A DNA stretch of 64,000 nucleotides from Norana najaformis (taxonomy: Eukaryota; Annelida; Clitellata; Crassiclitellata; Hormogastridae), in the NCBI GenBank assembly GCA_964023275.1, contig OZ029921.1:15417306-15481305 (forward strand), in the 5' to 3' direction. The translations under genes and the position numbers were made by a program. Positions 11,351 through 25,200 of the stretch are shown here, one piece after another; position 1 is the first letter of the stretch, and the number at the start of each line of letters is the position of its first letter. The notes below the pieces were generated by a model. That model saw only the letters and a list, made by a program, of their open reading frames with translations. It searched no databases and was not told where the DNA came from.

Positions 11351-11716
11351 GGAGTCCTCAATTAAGGGCATCCGCAGAGGGTCAGAGTGGACAAGGAAGG
11401 GGAGGGCTATACCCAATGCGGACGTCTGCTTATAAATTTCGTATTCCAGTAGCCTGTGCCGTAAAGATCAACTCCAGATGGGACATCAGTCTGTACAGCG
11501 CTGAACCTCGTCACAGCGTCTCCGCTGGACGCATCAATGTCACATTTTCCCACCCCACAACAGTTAGCGCTGTAGAGTCAACAGAGCTGCCTCATTTAGG
11601 CTTTAGTACTACGCTGAGTGCAAAGGGTTGCGGGAGGGTAATGCCAAATGCGGACAAAAGGAGGGAAGGGGTCCAAAGTAGGTCATTTTTGCAGACGTTC
11701 ATAATGGACGACCCCC
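11351..11716. mobile_element. MITE with GGGGTCGTCC termini, copy 1
   Basis: Its right end, ATAATGGACGACCCCC, is the inverted repeat of the left end of copy 2 (GGGGTCGTCCATAA). Internal GCGGACAA and GGGAGGGAGGG motifs are shared, as is CCAAAGTAGGTCA near the right end. The left terminus has decayed. It has no coding capacity. Confidence 0.6.
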
Positions 11717-11897
11717 ATTCGCGACAGTTTCCTTTAGGCCTAATAGTCCGTAGAACCATCAGCAACACTCAGAAGTGACATTATACCGAACTATCTTGCA
11801 GGTGCTCTGCACAGTTGAGGATAGCGCGACTCACCTGATGAGCTGTGGCTGTGTGCTAGAGCACCTATAGGGTTACTTACAGCAACTACAGTACAAA

Positions 11898-12379
11898 GGG
11901 GTCGTCCATAAGGCAAATCCGCAGAGGGAGGGTTAATGCAAATGTGGACAAATGCGGACAAGGGGAGGGAGGGTTATGGCCTATGCGGACGTCCGCATAT
12001 AAATTTGGTACATGTACACAGCTTCTAGTACAACCTGTGCTTTAAAACACCAAATTCAGTCAGATGGCAGACGTTCTGAACTGCATTGGTTCATCAGCAG
12101 TAATGTTCCGTTGCAGACAGCTAAAGAAACATTTCCAGTTTTCAACCTATCTTAAATCGCATCTGTTAGATATCCATGTAGAGTGCCATTGTCAGGTTCT
12201 TTAAATATGATAGAATGAGTAGTTTATCAATGATGTATTTCACGATGTTGGACTTTTGTTGTTCATTGGCTTTGGAGCACGGACGTCGGCAAAGGGGGTA
12301 GGGCAAGGCCAAATGCGGACAAGGGGGAGGGAGGGATCCAAAGTAGGTCAGTTTTTGGGATGTCCTTTAAGGACAACCT
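11898..12379. mobile_element. MITE with GGGGTCGTCC termini, copy 2
   Basis: It starts GGGGTCGTCCATAAGGCAAA and ends with a diverged GGACAACC. Internal segments parallel copy 1 in the same order: CCGCAGAGG, TGCGGACGTC(C/T)GC, TATAAATTT, CAGTCAGATGG and CCAAAGTAGGTCA. The two copies sit only about 180 bp apart, as a tandem pair. Confidence 0.6.
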
Positions 12380-12489
12380 CAAAAACTTTGTACACCAGCT
12401 TTTGCCAATGAATAAATGCAGGATTCACAAATACATTCCGATAATACAGTGTAAATCGTTTAACACAAAATGTAGGCGACTAGCTTAAA

Positions 12490-13244
12490 CAACAACAGCA
12501 TTTACTGCTGATGTCACATCGAGTATCGAGTACAAGCATTCAAAATACCTACAGAAAAACTATACAAATTCATTTAATTCTTTCAGGCAATTAATTTTAA
12601 TTAATAGATATAATTAATTTAAAGGATAATTAATAAAAGATGAACTCGGAAAATATTTAAAGATGCTAGGCCAACTCATCCTAGGTCTACTTTAAAAATC
12701 AAAGCCAGAGTTAATATAAGTTTAAATACTGCGGCACCAGAATCGCCATGCTTCAAAAGATGTGTTGTGGACCACAGTGCATCTCAGTCCCACAGGTCAG
12801 ATAGGGAAGTGGTAATGTAAGATTATAGTAAACAGCAGATAGTGCACTTGATCTAGTTTGCATTTATTTAGCGTTTAATATGTACACCTACAAATGTATG
12901 TAACTGAAAAATTTAGCCAACAGCTAGCTGCTCAGAATTAGTTAACTTAATGCCTTTTAAGCACTTACTGAAGTTGCTCCTCACCAGACTAAATGATGGT
13001 TAAAGAAACTGATCAACTGATACCTTGGGCATTATAACAACACTGTAGAAAGCTCAAAAACGCTGGTGTCAGTGAGTGGTCACTTCCTAAAATTGCAAAG
13101 ATGGGAGATGGTCAAAAAGAAATATAGTAATCTTCTTTTGCTCAACTCACCCATATTATTCAACAGTTCCGAAGCTGTTAATGTAAAGGTCAGTTAAGTA
13201 CTGATGGAGTTTTACGATCAGATGCAACAACCTGAGTGGTTGCC
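12490..13244. other. gene-free AT-rich stretch 3' of gene B
   Basis: The left end of a pogo-like MITE (ACAGTGTAAATCGTTTAACAC) lies just before it at about 12,448. Otherwise I see only AT-rich DNA, which probably includes the 3' UTR of gene B. Confidence 0.4.
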
Positions 13245-16200
13245 TCAGTCAGCACAGAATTCTCCAGGCCAATTTATTGTTGTGTAGTTCTTTAACGATT
13301 CTTCCCCGTGATACAGTTCTTTATGCCTCTGAAGTCGTGCGATTGTAAAAAATCTTTGGCTACAAACACTACACACAACAGCTTTATTGGACTTTTGACC
13401 ACTGTGAACAACAGCAACATGTTGCTTCAGTCCTTGGTAGGTGTTAAATTTTCTCTGGCACTTCAAGCACTCATGCGTTTTTGGTGGTCTTCTGCCAGTG
13501 TGAGCAACTTCATGCATGCAAAGACGAGTCTCTGACGGGCAGACAGTTCCACATGTTTTGGATGTCAGTGGTTGCTGGTCCTTAGTATGCGACCTCATGT
13601 GCACAATGAGTGAACTCTGCTTTCTGAAGGCTCTTTTGCAGTGCAAACAACTGAAAGGTTTTTCTATGGAATGTCTCCGTTGGTGGGTCTTCAATGAGTT
13701 CGACTGTGAGAAACTGCGCTGACAGATATCACAGGTGTAAGGCCTTTCACCAGTGTGGACCCTGAGGTGACGCTGCAGCAACCCTGTTGTTACAAACTTC
13801 ATTGGACACGTTGGACACAAGTAAGGCTTTTCACCAGTGTGCGTGCGCAGATGATGAACCAGCACAGCATTCTCGTAAAACAACTTCCCACAGATGCTGC
13901 ACATGAGGTGTGGCTTTCCAGTGTGTCTGCGCATGTGATAGTACAGGCTGGATCGTCGGAGAAACTGCTTGCCACAGGTACTGCAGAGGACTGGCTCAGA
14001 AGACTTGGATGTCTTATCTGTTAATTCTTTCTTTGCTGAAGTTTTGACTACTACAAGAAACAAACAGCTCCGATTAAACCAATTATTTAAAATACAATAA
14101 AACTACGAGGTATTTAATTGAAATATTAACTGCAATCCAAATTTATTTTCATACTAATATTTGTATGCTGGTTATAAAATAATAAATTAACAATACCATT
14201 GATATAAAATAACAGATTAACAGTACATTTGCAAGAAACACAAAAACAATTTGAATGTGATAAAAATTTATCAACATATATATGATTTTCCAGTAAGACT
14301 GATATCATTTTCCAACCAACAGGAATCACCAAAAGCAGGTAATTTTAATGGTACTTGCACATTAATATAGAACCTCTTCAAGAAAACTATTCAGAAGTGC
14401 TCCCAATCGGATAACATAAGACCACAATAAAATAGAAATGGTCTTCAATTGCTGATGAAATGGAGGCAGAGAAAGGGCAAGAAGCCCATGTCACAGGTCA
14501 CATGGCAGACTGTTCCAGAGTGAAGGACCAACCACAGCAAAGCTACTATGTTGCATTGCGGAAGTATCGGACAGAGGGACGATCCTGTGCTGCAAAGTGA
14601 AGAGATCTACGGCCAGGGACAGATGACACTGACATACATACCTCCCTAAGATAGGATGAAACACAACCAGCCAGGTAATGTAATGTAATGTAATGTAACA
14701 AGCACTTATATAGCGCTCTTCAAGTACCTCTCAGAAGCGCTGATGACACGGCTATCCTACCGATCTAAACAAGTGCGTTTTCAAGTTAACAGAGAATGAA
14801 CACTGAGTTAAACTAAGTGGAAAAGTACGAATGTTTAAAGGAAGACTGTTCCAGAACGATGGGCCAAAGCAGGAGAAGGCACGATGAGCAGTTACAACCA
14901 GCCAGTCAGTCAATGCATCATCACACGGGCAACCAATGCATCTCATCCCGTACGTAAGCAGAGATATGACCGAACTTTGGAATCATTCCAATTAACTGAG
15001 CTGTAGCGTCTAAAACAGACTGAAGTTGGCTAATATGGAGAGAGACATGCACAGATGGTGTTGCCAGCCGACCCGAGTACATATGAATGCGCGCATCCAG
15101 ATAGAAGCAGCCTTAAGAGAGAGCAAATGGCGTATTGCATGGGTTTGGCACAGATGATAAATGCAAGTTCTCTACACTGTGTTCGAATGCTCAGAGAAGG
15201 TCAATTCTTGGTCCACAGTCACACCTAGGTCAAGCAGTAGATAGTAGAAAAGAAAGCATTGGAAAAGTGTAGCATATCATAATCCTTCAGTTAAGTATCG
15301 TAAAAATGTTTTGCTACGATGCAGCAGAAAATAAAAAAGTAACAATTTAATATAACATTTAACAAAATGACTGCCAAGGATGAGTGATTTCCTAATTTTA
15401 GTTTGTCGGGCACCAAGGACGAGTTATCTTGTCCCTCGACATGGGATGCCACGCATAAACCAGTGTGCATGTGATTATTCTGGCCATGATCAATGCCTAC
15501 ATGCTGTACAAGAAGCTTGATATCATTATGAATCAAGTGTGGTTTCGGCTGCAGGTCATTGGCAGTGTGGTGCTGGACAGTGTCTCCCCAGTAGCCAGTA
15601 CAAATCTAGTCTAATAATCTAATCTAATGACTTCTATAGCATCATTAACATAATGTTCAAGGCATCAATCAATGTTTGCTTCAAGTGAAATCGTAATGAA
15701 CATTCGTAATCCATTGAAGAAGCCTGGTCGAATTCCTACATCAGTGAAACCAAAGCCAGGCTACATTGGGTATGCAAATTAAGAGACGAATCTTTAGTTT
15801 AGACTTGAATGACATCATAGAATTGACAGAACAAACTGAACTGCGCAGTGAGGTAATAAATATGGCGATGGTCGATGCGTTAAAGATGGTGCGCCTGGAC
15901 CTTGGCCGGGCCTTATAAAATGAAAAAATTTAAAAATGGTTCTGTTAGTTATGCATAACACATGTAAAGTGTTCAGCAGAAACATTAGACAGAAAGCCAT
16001 CCTACTCAGTAAACAAAACATTTTGTGTGTTATGTTTACCTGCAGTGCAAGTAATCTTATGCTCCTCAAGTGTTTCTTCCTGAGGAAATCTTTGGCCACA
16101 GGCTAGACAGAGGAAAGGCTTCGTGTGCACCGGGAGATGTTCAATCAGCTTTGAGAAAAATGGAAATATTTTGTGGCAGAAAGGACATTCATACAGAAAA

Positions 16201-19200
16201 CGCTTCTTGTTCCCCAGAGATTGGTTGTTCGGCAACGGCTTGCAGCCAGATGCTGCAACGTGTACTTGGAAGGAATCTATCACAAAACATCAGTTTACAA
16301 TGAATTTGAAAGGTCAGTGAATTTCCAGATGCTTCAAACAAGACGATAAGCTTTTACCATTCATTTCTGTAGCTACTGAAAGTTTGATGAATCACTATAA
16401 CAAATCAACCTCTAACTATTCTCCAATTTACATCAAATTGCAACTGATTTATTATTTTAGACTGTATGCATATTTGGCCATTTTCATTTCATAATTTATT
16501 TATTTATTTATCCTTTTTAATATTTCATCATTCCAACCTGGCGACCACAGTCTCCTACCAAATATTTCTTAAAGAAAAGCTTCTTATTTGTTATTGAATT
16601 CAGTTAAACTGATATCAACAAATTACTAAGGGGAGTTTCATCTAATTGCATTGAGGGTTTTGCCATATGCAAAAGGTCTTTAAAAGTGACCATGGGTCTC
16701 AGCTTGTAGAAAACTTAACTTGTGTAAACTCTTTCGCATCATTGCCATCAACCATTTACAGCTATAGTAAAAGTAGCCAAAAATGATTACATCCAATAAA
16801 AGTTGCTAGGCGCCTTTCTCCTACTGAGATGAAGAAAACAAATGTAGCGAGAAATTATCAAACCTTCTGTAATTCTGTGTGAATCATCAACATTACCATC
16901 AGAAACACCAGGCACCTGTTCAAGAAACAGTTTCGGCTACTATAACAAAAAGCATTGTCACACTGAAGCAACCAAAGCCAATTCAAAGTGTTGTCACAGT
17001 AATTTCAATTTAATGATCAGTGTTTGCTGAAGACCCTAACAAATAGAAATTTTGTTTTAAAAAGGTTAAAAATATCTGAAGATTTGCAGGTTCTTAGGAT
17101 TACACAAATCAACAAAACATGGTTGTAAACTGTACAGTTCTAGTTTTTATCTGTTATTTCTACTCCTACTGAAACTCACACTTGTTCCTGAGCTCTGAAG
17201 ACAATTCTTCCATTTTCCCACCAGTCGACTGCCCTCAAATTTGACTGTCTCTCAATACATAAATCACCGTTTGTCATGATGCAATTACCAGACATTAAAT
17301 TATCTGACCAGGTTTTTACTTAGAAGTAGTGACAACAATATGTGTTCAATTATCATTTCTAAGAAATCCCAACAACAGTTGGTTATTTTAAGGCATCATG
17401 TCATACAGATGATCTGACTGACTGGTACCATCTACTTTTACATCAGTACAATTCGTTATATGTCATCAGCATTGGTAAAGTAAGGTTTACTCTGGCAAGG
17501 CCATCAAAAGGTTAAGATAACTTTTTTTACCACTTAACCAACTAGTCTGTACCTAGATTCCAAGGTCTATATTAATTCAACATAATACATACAGAAATTA
17601 CAGAAAAACAGAAGATTATACTGTGATTACACTGGCCAACAGAAAAATTTTTTTTTCTTGTTGCCTTCGGTTTTAGACCTGTTCTTGGGGTAATTTTGGG
17701 CGCTGATTCAGAAAATGTCATTGGATTGAGTGCATCAGGTCTAGTTTCTGAGATATCGTCGATTTTGTAAAGAAAACCCAGTCCACTCTTTAAACGATGT
17801 CTTTGGCAAAACTAAAATGTCATAATAAGCTTTATTTATGGCTAATTATAATTCTTGCTGATTCATATAATGCCTACATCCTTATAATGTAAAATCAGCA
17901 TATCTTGCCGCATGCTGAGATATTGCTGATTCAACGAAATAACTATTCCGTAGCCTACAGCTTACTCAGCACTAAATTCATGGCTTCATTTAGAATTTAT
18001 TTGTGCTTATACAGCGTTTCATGGTTTCGAACTATGTAAATAGATTATGCTGAAGTCAGCATTTATAGCCTATATAAACCGCCTCCTGAAAGCTAGAGCA
18101 GCCGCAGTCGTCTTAGGGCATATTAAGAGTTGGTCGCAAGAACAATCTGTGAATGTGAGCATTAAATAACTACATGTTCTTACTATTTTTTAGGTTAGTC
18201 ATTTAATTCCTCAGATGCGAACATCCTTAAGGTTATGGCTACTTCCAGACGGAGCTGCATTAACCATCCAGACATATTCTGCTACATTTGTGGGGAATAC
18301 ACACTAAAAGCAAACAGGAAACCGATTTCTGAGTTTGTAAAAAGAGCATATGTAGGTTATTTTGGTGTCAAACTTGGAGATCAAGATAAGCAATGGGCTC
18401 CTCATACAGTATGCAAAACTTGTATTGAACAATCGCGCCACTGGACAATTGGAAAGAGAAGCTGCCTGAAATTTGGTGTACCGATGGTTTGGAGGGAACA
18501 GATAAACCACTTCGACGACTGTTACTTTTGTATGGTTAATATCATAGGCATCAATCGAAATAATCGTCACAAGTTGTCTTACCCTGATATACCTTCAGCC
18601 AGGAGACCTGTTCCGCATTCGGATATTGTACCAGTTCCACCTTTTCGCGAACTACCTCAGCTCTCAGACGATGAGACTTGCATGTCCAATATCGGACAAG
18701 ATGACGAAAGTGAAGAAAGTGGGGGCAGTGACAGTGATTTCCAATCAACTTCACACAGTGAACGTTTTGACCAAAAAGAGTTGAGTGATCTGATCAGGGA
18801 CTTAAATCTTTCCAAAGAGTCCTCTGAATTGCTTGCGTCCAGACTAAAGGAAAAGAATGCACTTCAGCCTGGAACGAAAATTACAATTTATAGAAACAGA
18901 GAAAAGGATTTGCTGCCATTCTTCACCGAAGACAACAACCTAGTATTCTGTAATGACATCAGCAACTTATTGAAGAAAATTGGTCTGTCGGATTACAGCC
19001 CAGATGAGTGGCGTCTTTTTATCGACAGTTCAAAACGTGGTCTGAAATGTGTGCTTTTAAATAACGGCAACAAATTTGGTTCTATTCCAATCGGTCACTC
19101 CACCAGGATGAAAGAAGAGTACAATGCCATCTCTTTAGTACTGGAAAAGATAAAATACAAAGAACATCAATGGGTAATTTGTGTAGACTTGAAGATGGTA

Positions 19201-22200
19201 AATTTCCTCCTTGGTCAACAAAGTGGCTACACAAAGTATCCCTGCTTTTTGTGTCTTTGGGACAGTAGAGCCAAGCATGAACATTGGACAAGAAAAGATT
19301 GGCCTTCGAGGAAAGACATGGTGGTTGGAGCTCAAAATGTAATCAAGGAATCTTTGGTGGCACGAGATAGGATCATACTGCCACCACTACATATAAAGCT
19401 AGGCCCGATGAAACAATTTGTCAGGGCTTTGAATAAAGAAGGTTCATGCTTCGAATACATAGTACACAAGTTACCAGGAATTACAATGGAAAAATTGAAG
19501 GCTGGAATCTTCGATGGTCCACAGATCAGGCAACTTATGAATGACCCACTTTTCATACCATCAATGAATGAAATCGAATCTTGTGCCTGGTCTTCCTTTG
19601 TTCTTGTAACTAAAAATTTTCTTGGCAACAAGAAGGCAGACAATTATGCACAACTAGTAGAGGATATGCTTCTTCATTTCAACAAGCTTGGCTGCAACAT
19701 GAGCATTAAAGTCCATTATCTCCACAGTCACTTAGATCGCTTTCCAGAGAATCTTGGTGACTTCAGCGAAGAGCAAGGTGAAAGATTTCACCAAGACATC
19801 AAAACAATGGAAAATCGATATCAAGGAAGATGGGATGCACACATGATGGCAGACTATTGCTGGAATATTATGCGCGATTGTTCCGGCAGATGCCACACTC
19901 GGAAATCGTACAAAAGGAGCTTCTTCGGTGTCGAATGACTTGAAATTTTTATAACAAACTTGTTCTGTTTGGTATCATATAAGTACAGTTTCAGGTACTA
20001 CCATTTTCTTTTAAGTATTTGTATTATTATGTTTATTTAGTGTATCACATAATAAATTGAGCACTACATAATTATAGCTATAGACTTATGTTTTATGGGC
20101 GAGCAGAGGCAAGGACTGGTATATGGCATAATGTTCTATATCTCGAAAACTAGACCTGCTGGGAGAAAACTGGTGCCTTTTCTGGAATCAGCAGGTCAAA
20201 TATACCCAGAAACAGTTCTAACATTTGAGGCAACAAATTATGTGTTGGCCAGTGTTATATTTTCTTTTGTAACCAGGTTTTTAGCTGACCTTTTGATATT
20301 TTTTTCCAGATTCAGGCTGATATCTGTCAAAACTGTTGAAGAAGCTTTCTAAAACCTTGCTTGCTGAATTTCTAGAAGAATGTTCTTTATGCCTAAAAGA
20401 GACAAATACTTCAAAATTTTCATAATGCAATTAGTATACAAGTGAAAATCGGTGCTAGATAGATCCATATAAATTTAGTTCAGCTCTGGTATTTCCTGTT
20501 TCAAACTTGAAACGTCTCATTCTTGATCTTTGGTGTTCTTCCAGTTCATGCTTATGGACAGCTGACCATGTAAATTCTCCTGCTTCTAACAACCTGCACA
20601 TGACAAATGTTGCTCAATAATCATGCCTCACTGTTTAGTTATCCTGTGACTCTCATTCATTCCATTATCCTGACTACTGCAATGCTATCCAACCTGCAGT
20701 TTGATAGTAAAAGTAAAGTTAGGATGCACTATGAGAAACTGTGCTGACAGATTAACTAGGATGAACTAAAGTTTATGTTAATACAACCTAACTTTACTTT
20801 TACAACATCTATGAGAAACAATATTACACTGCTAGTATTAAGCAGTGAAAACATCACACAACAAAGAAATAAACAGAAGCGAAATTTACTGCATGGCAAA
20901 TGTAAAATCTGTGGCAGATTTCAAGTAATAGTAATCTATACTTATGTAGTTAATGTCTTTTTGAGAAAAACTCCACAGAGGCACTCCCAGTCTACTACTA
21001 CTACTCAGTGTTATGAACACAGAACTCTTTTTTAATCCAGACAGTCTGCTTCTCTATTTTTTGCCTAGTGTGCACAATTTATTGTTGTGTACGTCGCTCA
21101 TTTCTGTCATGATGTATTTTTTTAAAATTCTACAGTCAAAAGAACTGAATCACATATCAGCACTCACCCAGTGTACCTCCTCCATCAAGTCTTCTCTTGC
21201 TTCGGACCGTTCTTTTGGAAGTTTTGCATTTTATATATGTAAAGTTGTATTCTACCCTGCTCAGCAAACGTTTTCAAACTGCCCTAAAATGCACTTATTT
21301 AGATCAGTTAGATAGTCACGTGTAAGGTACTTTAAAGGCACGATGTTAAGTGTTTTGACATACACAATAATAATTGCATACATATATACATACTGGTCAT
21401 TCAAGAGATGTGACTGAAGTGCAGCGACAGCCTCCGTTGTTTGTCTCTTCAGCTGCAGATCCATAGTGGCAAATTTCTTCCGGACTATTCCAACCAGTTT
21501 AGTCAATTCTTTTGATTTCAAGGAACAGGTGCAATCGTGGCTTTGCAGTTTCAAGATATGTTTTCCAAAGTCTATGCTGGCCTATAAAATTCAAGTTTCT
21601 TAATTAGAACATCAATGGACTACTGGTACCAAGTACCCAAACGACCTAGCTTCTCTATTTTTAGATCAATTTAGTTTTCAGAAAAAAACCATCCTCTCTG
21701 GTTCAACTTACTGACAAATAGAGCTAATTAATGTCCCTCTTTTGGCCCCATTTGAATAAGTGCTGCATTTGATATGACATCCTACAGTAACACCAACTCT
21801 TGCCATCATTTGGGTTTTTAGTGACCCAGTTGTCTGGCTTTGCATGCCATTGCCAACTTTCTGTATAGTCCAGTTAGGCTAGTCTTCATTAATGTGAGAA
21901 CTTTTACAGTACCAAGGAAGACAACTGCATTGAAACCCTAGCTGCCAATAAAATAGAATGAAATCTTCCATCACTTTTGCAAAGTTAAATCTGAAAGATA
22001 ATCTCAACCAAGTTGACTTACAGACCATATACATTCTGAAGATCAAGGGAACAATGCAATATGGAGACAAAACGTTGGTATATTTAGCAACATGTTTTTG
22101 GTTTGCAATCTCAGCACGAATGACCTGGGCAGCTCTCAAATGGTTCCAAGAGCTTCTGTATAAACTGGTAGAAACTGGTACATATATGCATACATAACGA

Positions 22201-25200
22201 TCCTCAAGAAACAAAATATTATGCTTGCAGCTTTTGGAATGCCTTGAAAATGAGATCTCATCATTAGTACCATAAGATAAAGCAGCTCAAAACAATATGC
22301 CATTATAGCACTGGATACACAATCATAATTACTATAGTTATTGCTATCATCGTGATTCTTATTTTAAAGCATTAAAGATCAAGGCTGATGGCAAGAGTGC
22401 AGTAACTGAAATTTAACCAACAGTTTGCCAATACAGTGACAAAATGGTAAGTATGTAGATACATCTGTAACTGAACATTTCTGAAGTGCCTGTTATATGA
22501 ACCTCTCGAGGCTGGTACCCATTCACCTATGCCAGTCAGTAACGGAGTACCAACATCATGTTTCTGAGGAGTTTAGTCGTATAAGCAAATGTGCCAAGCT
22601 TACCTTTTTCAAAGCAAACATAAATGAATATCATTAAATGCATGCACTATAAGCATTTTCAAGACCAGCATGAAGCATATTATATTTGCAAAATGAACGC
22701 AATACCTACTTGTTCATATTTTTCCACACCCTGATCACAAATATCCTCAGTCTGCATCATTCTGGCATCATGATCATAGTCTTCTGTGATGACATCACAC
22801 TCAATGTCAAGAGAAAGGTTTAGGTCATCTTTTAGTGATTGCTTTGTGTGCTGTGTGCTCTCGTGGTCACAGGCGGACGTCTGTCTAATGCTAGACCCTG
22901 AAAAATCAATCTTCGGTTTTAGTTAGCAGTAGATACAAAGGTCTGCTGTGTCAAGTCCAAACTCCTAATCCTGAAATGAAGCTGTGCCTAAAATTTGATG
23001 TATTGCAATATTAATGGAAGTTTACATTTCTTAGAAGTCTCCCAAAAGTGCTGTCTAATGTAGATATAGCAAAAATTAACCATATAATAAGGCTAATTAC
23101 AACTACCAAATTAGAAATACATTAAAACTAGTAATTTTACACTAGGCATTATAAAAGTCAATAACCTGAAATATAACATAAAAAGAACCACTTTGTGATA
23201 GGCTACAACACTGACCTCTGCTTTACTCTTTTATTCGTAAAGTTCTAACCTATCGAAATGTTTTGACATATATTGCCTATGTTGTCCTACGACACTGTAC
23301 ACATACAAGTATCCTATCACTATACGTTCAGAGTGAACATCAGTGACTTCAAAAGATACTTTCTTCGTAATACCCAAATCCAAACATTTCTCAAGTCATT
23401 ATTTCTGCAAATTTTAATATTTTGAAGTTTTGAATAAATGATAATCTACAAAAAAATTACAACCAAATATAATCACCTTCACTCTGTTTGTCATAATTCT
23501 TGTTTATGGATATAGTTTTAGCCTTAGCATCACTTGCTTGACTACAGTGATTGGCATCAGCAAGCGAAAGGCTGACGCTCCAGCCAGAAGCCCACGCATC
23601 TCGTAACCGGTTGATCAGCTCAAATCGCTCTAGAAAGAGCTCTGTGCTGGATAGTAACATCTCAGCAATGAGGTTCTTGCATAAATTTATTGCAAGCTCA
23701 GTTTTCTCACTCGATGACCATTCTATCAAAAAGAAAATTAACTATTTTTTTTAACACATCACCAAACAATTTTAGATGAAACTCAAAATAATGAATAAGA
23801 AGAAACCAGTAATTAGTGTGTGTCGAAAAATTTTGATAGAAGGACTTATCACCAGTAGAAAAATGGCTTTGTTGAACTTAAAATTAGGTGTTAAAATACC
23901 TGAGAAGAAAACATCACAGAAATGAAAACATCAATTTATGCTAATAGTTGCCAACAGTTAGCTGCTCAGAATTAGTTAATTTTATTCAGAAAAGAAAATG
24001 CTTGATCCAAAAGTACCAAAAGGTAAAGCTCTACAGTTTAACAGTTTTCTCATGAAACTATTCTTGAAGCAAAACCAAAGCTGATATCAAGCAATGACAA
24101 TAAATGTTAAAAAAGCAAATAGTCTTTATTTACAGCTGACACTACACACATTATCACAAATCAAAAACTTCTAAGTAAATGATAAAGGCAGAATAATAAC
24201 GTGCTCTATACCACACAGTTAAATACCCATTTTTGATGAAGTTACAAGACTTTCTCTTTCTACTTCCTTTTTTGGCACCGGTACTATCAGCCCTTCTTGT
24301 GTAATATCTACATGTGTTGTGTTTGCAGCAGTTCTAGAACCAACATCTGAAGCAGGGCAGCTGGTAATTTCCAAAGCAGTCTGATCTGCTCCTGAATTAG
24401 TTTTCACAGTGCAGCCAAGACCCTCCTGTGAAGCTATTTGCCCAAGTAACAACTTCAGTTTCTGTCCAGTTGTCAAAGGTATTGCCAAGTAATGACGAGT
24501 TGGAAGAGCTTCTTGTTTCAGTGGTCGCCATCCATCCTCTTTATCTATTCCGACAAACTCTTTGTCATCAAAATGAAGTTCACAAAGTCTGGAATTAACA
24601 TCTGGTGTCCAACCTGACTCTCGTCCGCAATATGCAATCCACTTGCAAAGCGTCACCTTGTCTGCAGGAAAACAATATAATCGAACTCCTTTTTTGGTTT
24701 CACTCGGACAGTTCAGCACAGAACACTTGGCCACCACAACTTCAAGCAACAGAAAACACAAAGCACAGTCACAGTTGGAATCAAGTTAAAAGTCTAAGCA
24801 CAAACAAATTCAGAGGCTCAACTTTTTCTACTTATGCCCCCTAGTGAACTCAACTACGAAATGTGTCAGTGTGAAAGCCATAATATCCATGCAAAACTCT
24901 AGTATACATTTCTTAGAAGAATTAATTCAGATAATTAATTAGCATAATGCAACAATAGAACAGATTTACAATGCTACTTCTGCTTAAACTCATAAATAAC
25001 CTTTAGAAAGCAATAACTCAAGTTTATATTTTGTACAAAAACTGCTCTGTATTCGGCTAACATTGCCAATACTGCTCATGACAATCTGTATAAAGCAACC
25101 TTAACCTGATATTTGTACACTACTGGCCAAAGTGCAAAATGACTAGTATCTCATGAATGCAACCTCAGCATGTTTAGTTTCAACTGTTTAGTTTTAGTTG

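Larger units (their letters stand above)
17630..20254 (+). mobile_element. autonomous-looking DNA transposon, CACTG ends, TTA target duplication (CMC/Chapaev3-like)
   Basis: The 2,625-bp element is flanked by TTA at 17627-17629 and 20255-20257. Long imperfect inverted repeats (17630-17756 and 20138-20254) begin with 12 identical bases, CACTGGCCAACA. They also share TTGTTGCCT, CTGTT(T)CTTGGG(G)TA, GCTGATTC and CAGGTCTAGTTTTCGAGATAT-like blocks. The 5' CACTR terminus and 3-bp duplication fit the CACTA-Mirage-Chapaev superfamily; TTA fits its Chapaev3 branch best. It has a TATA box at 18071-18078 and one intact ORF. It sits in a gene B intron, antisense to that gene. Confidence 0.88.
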
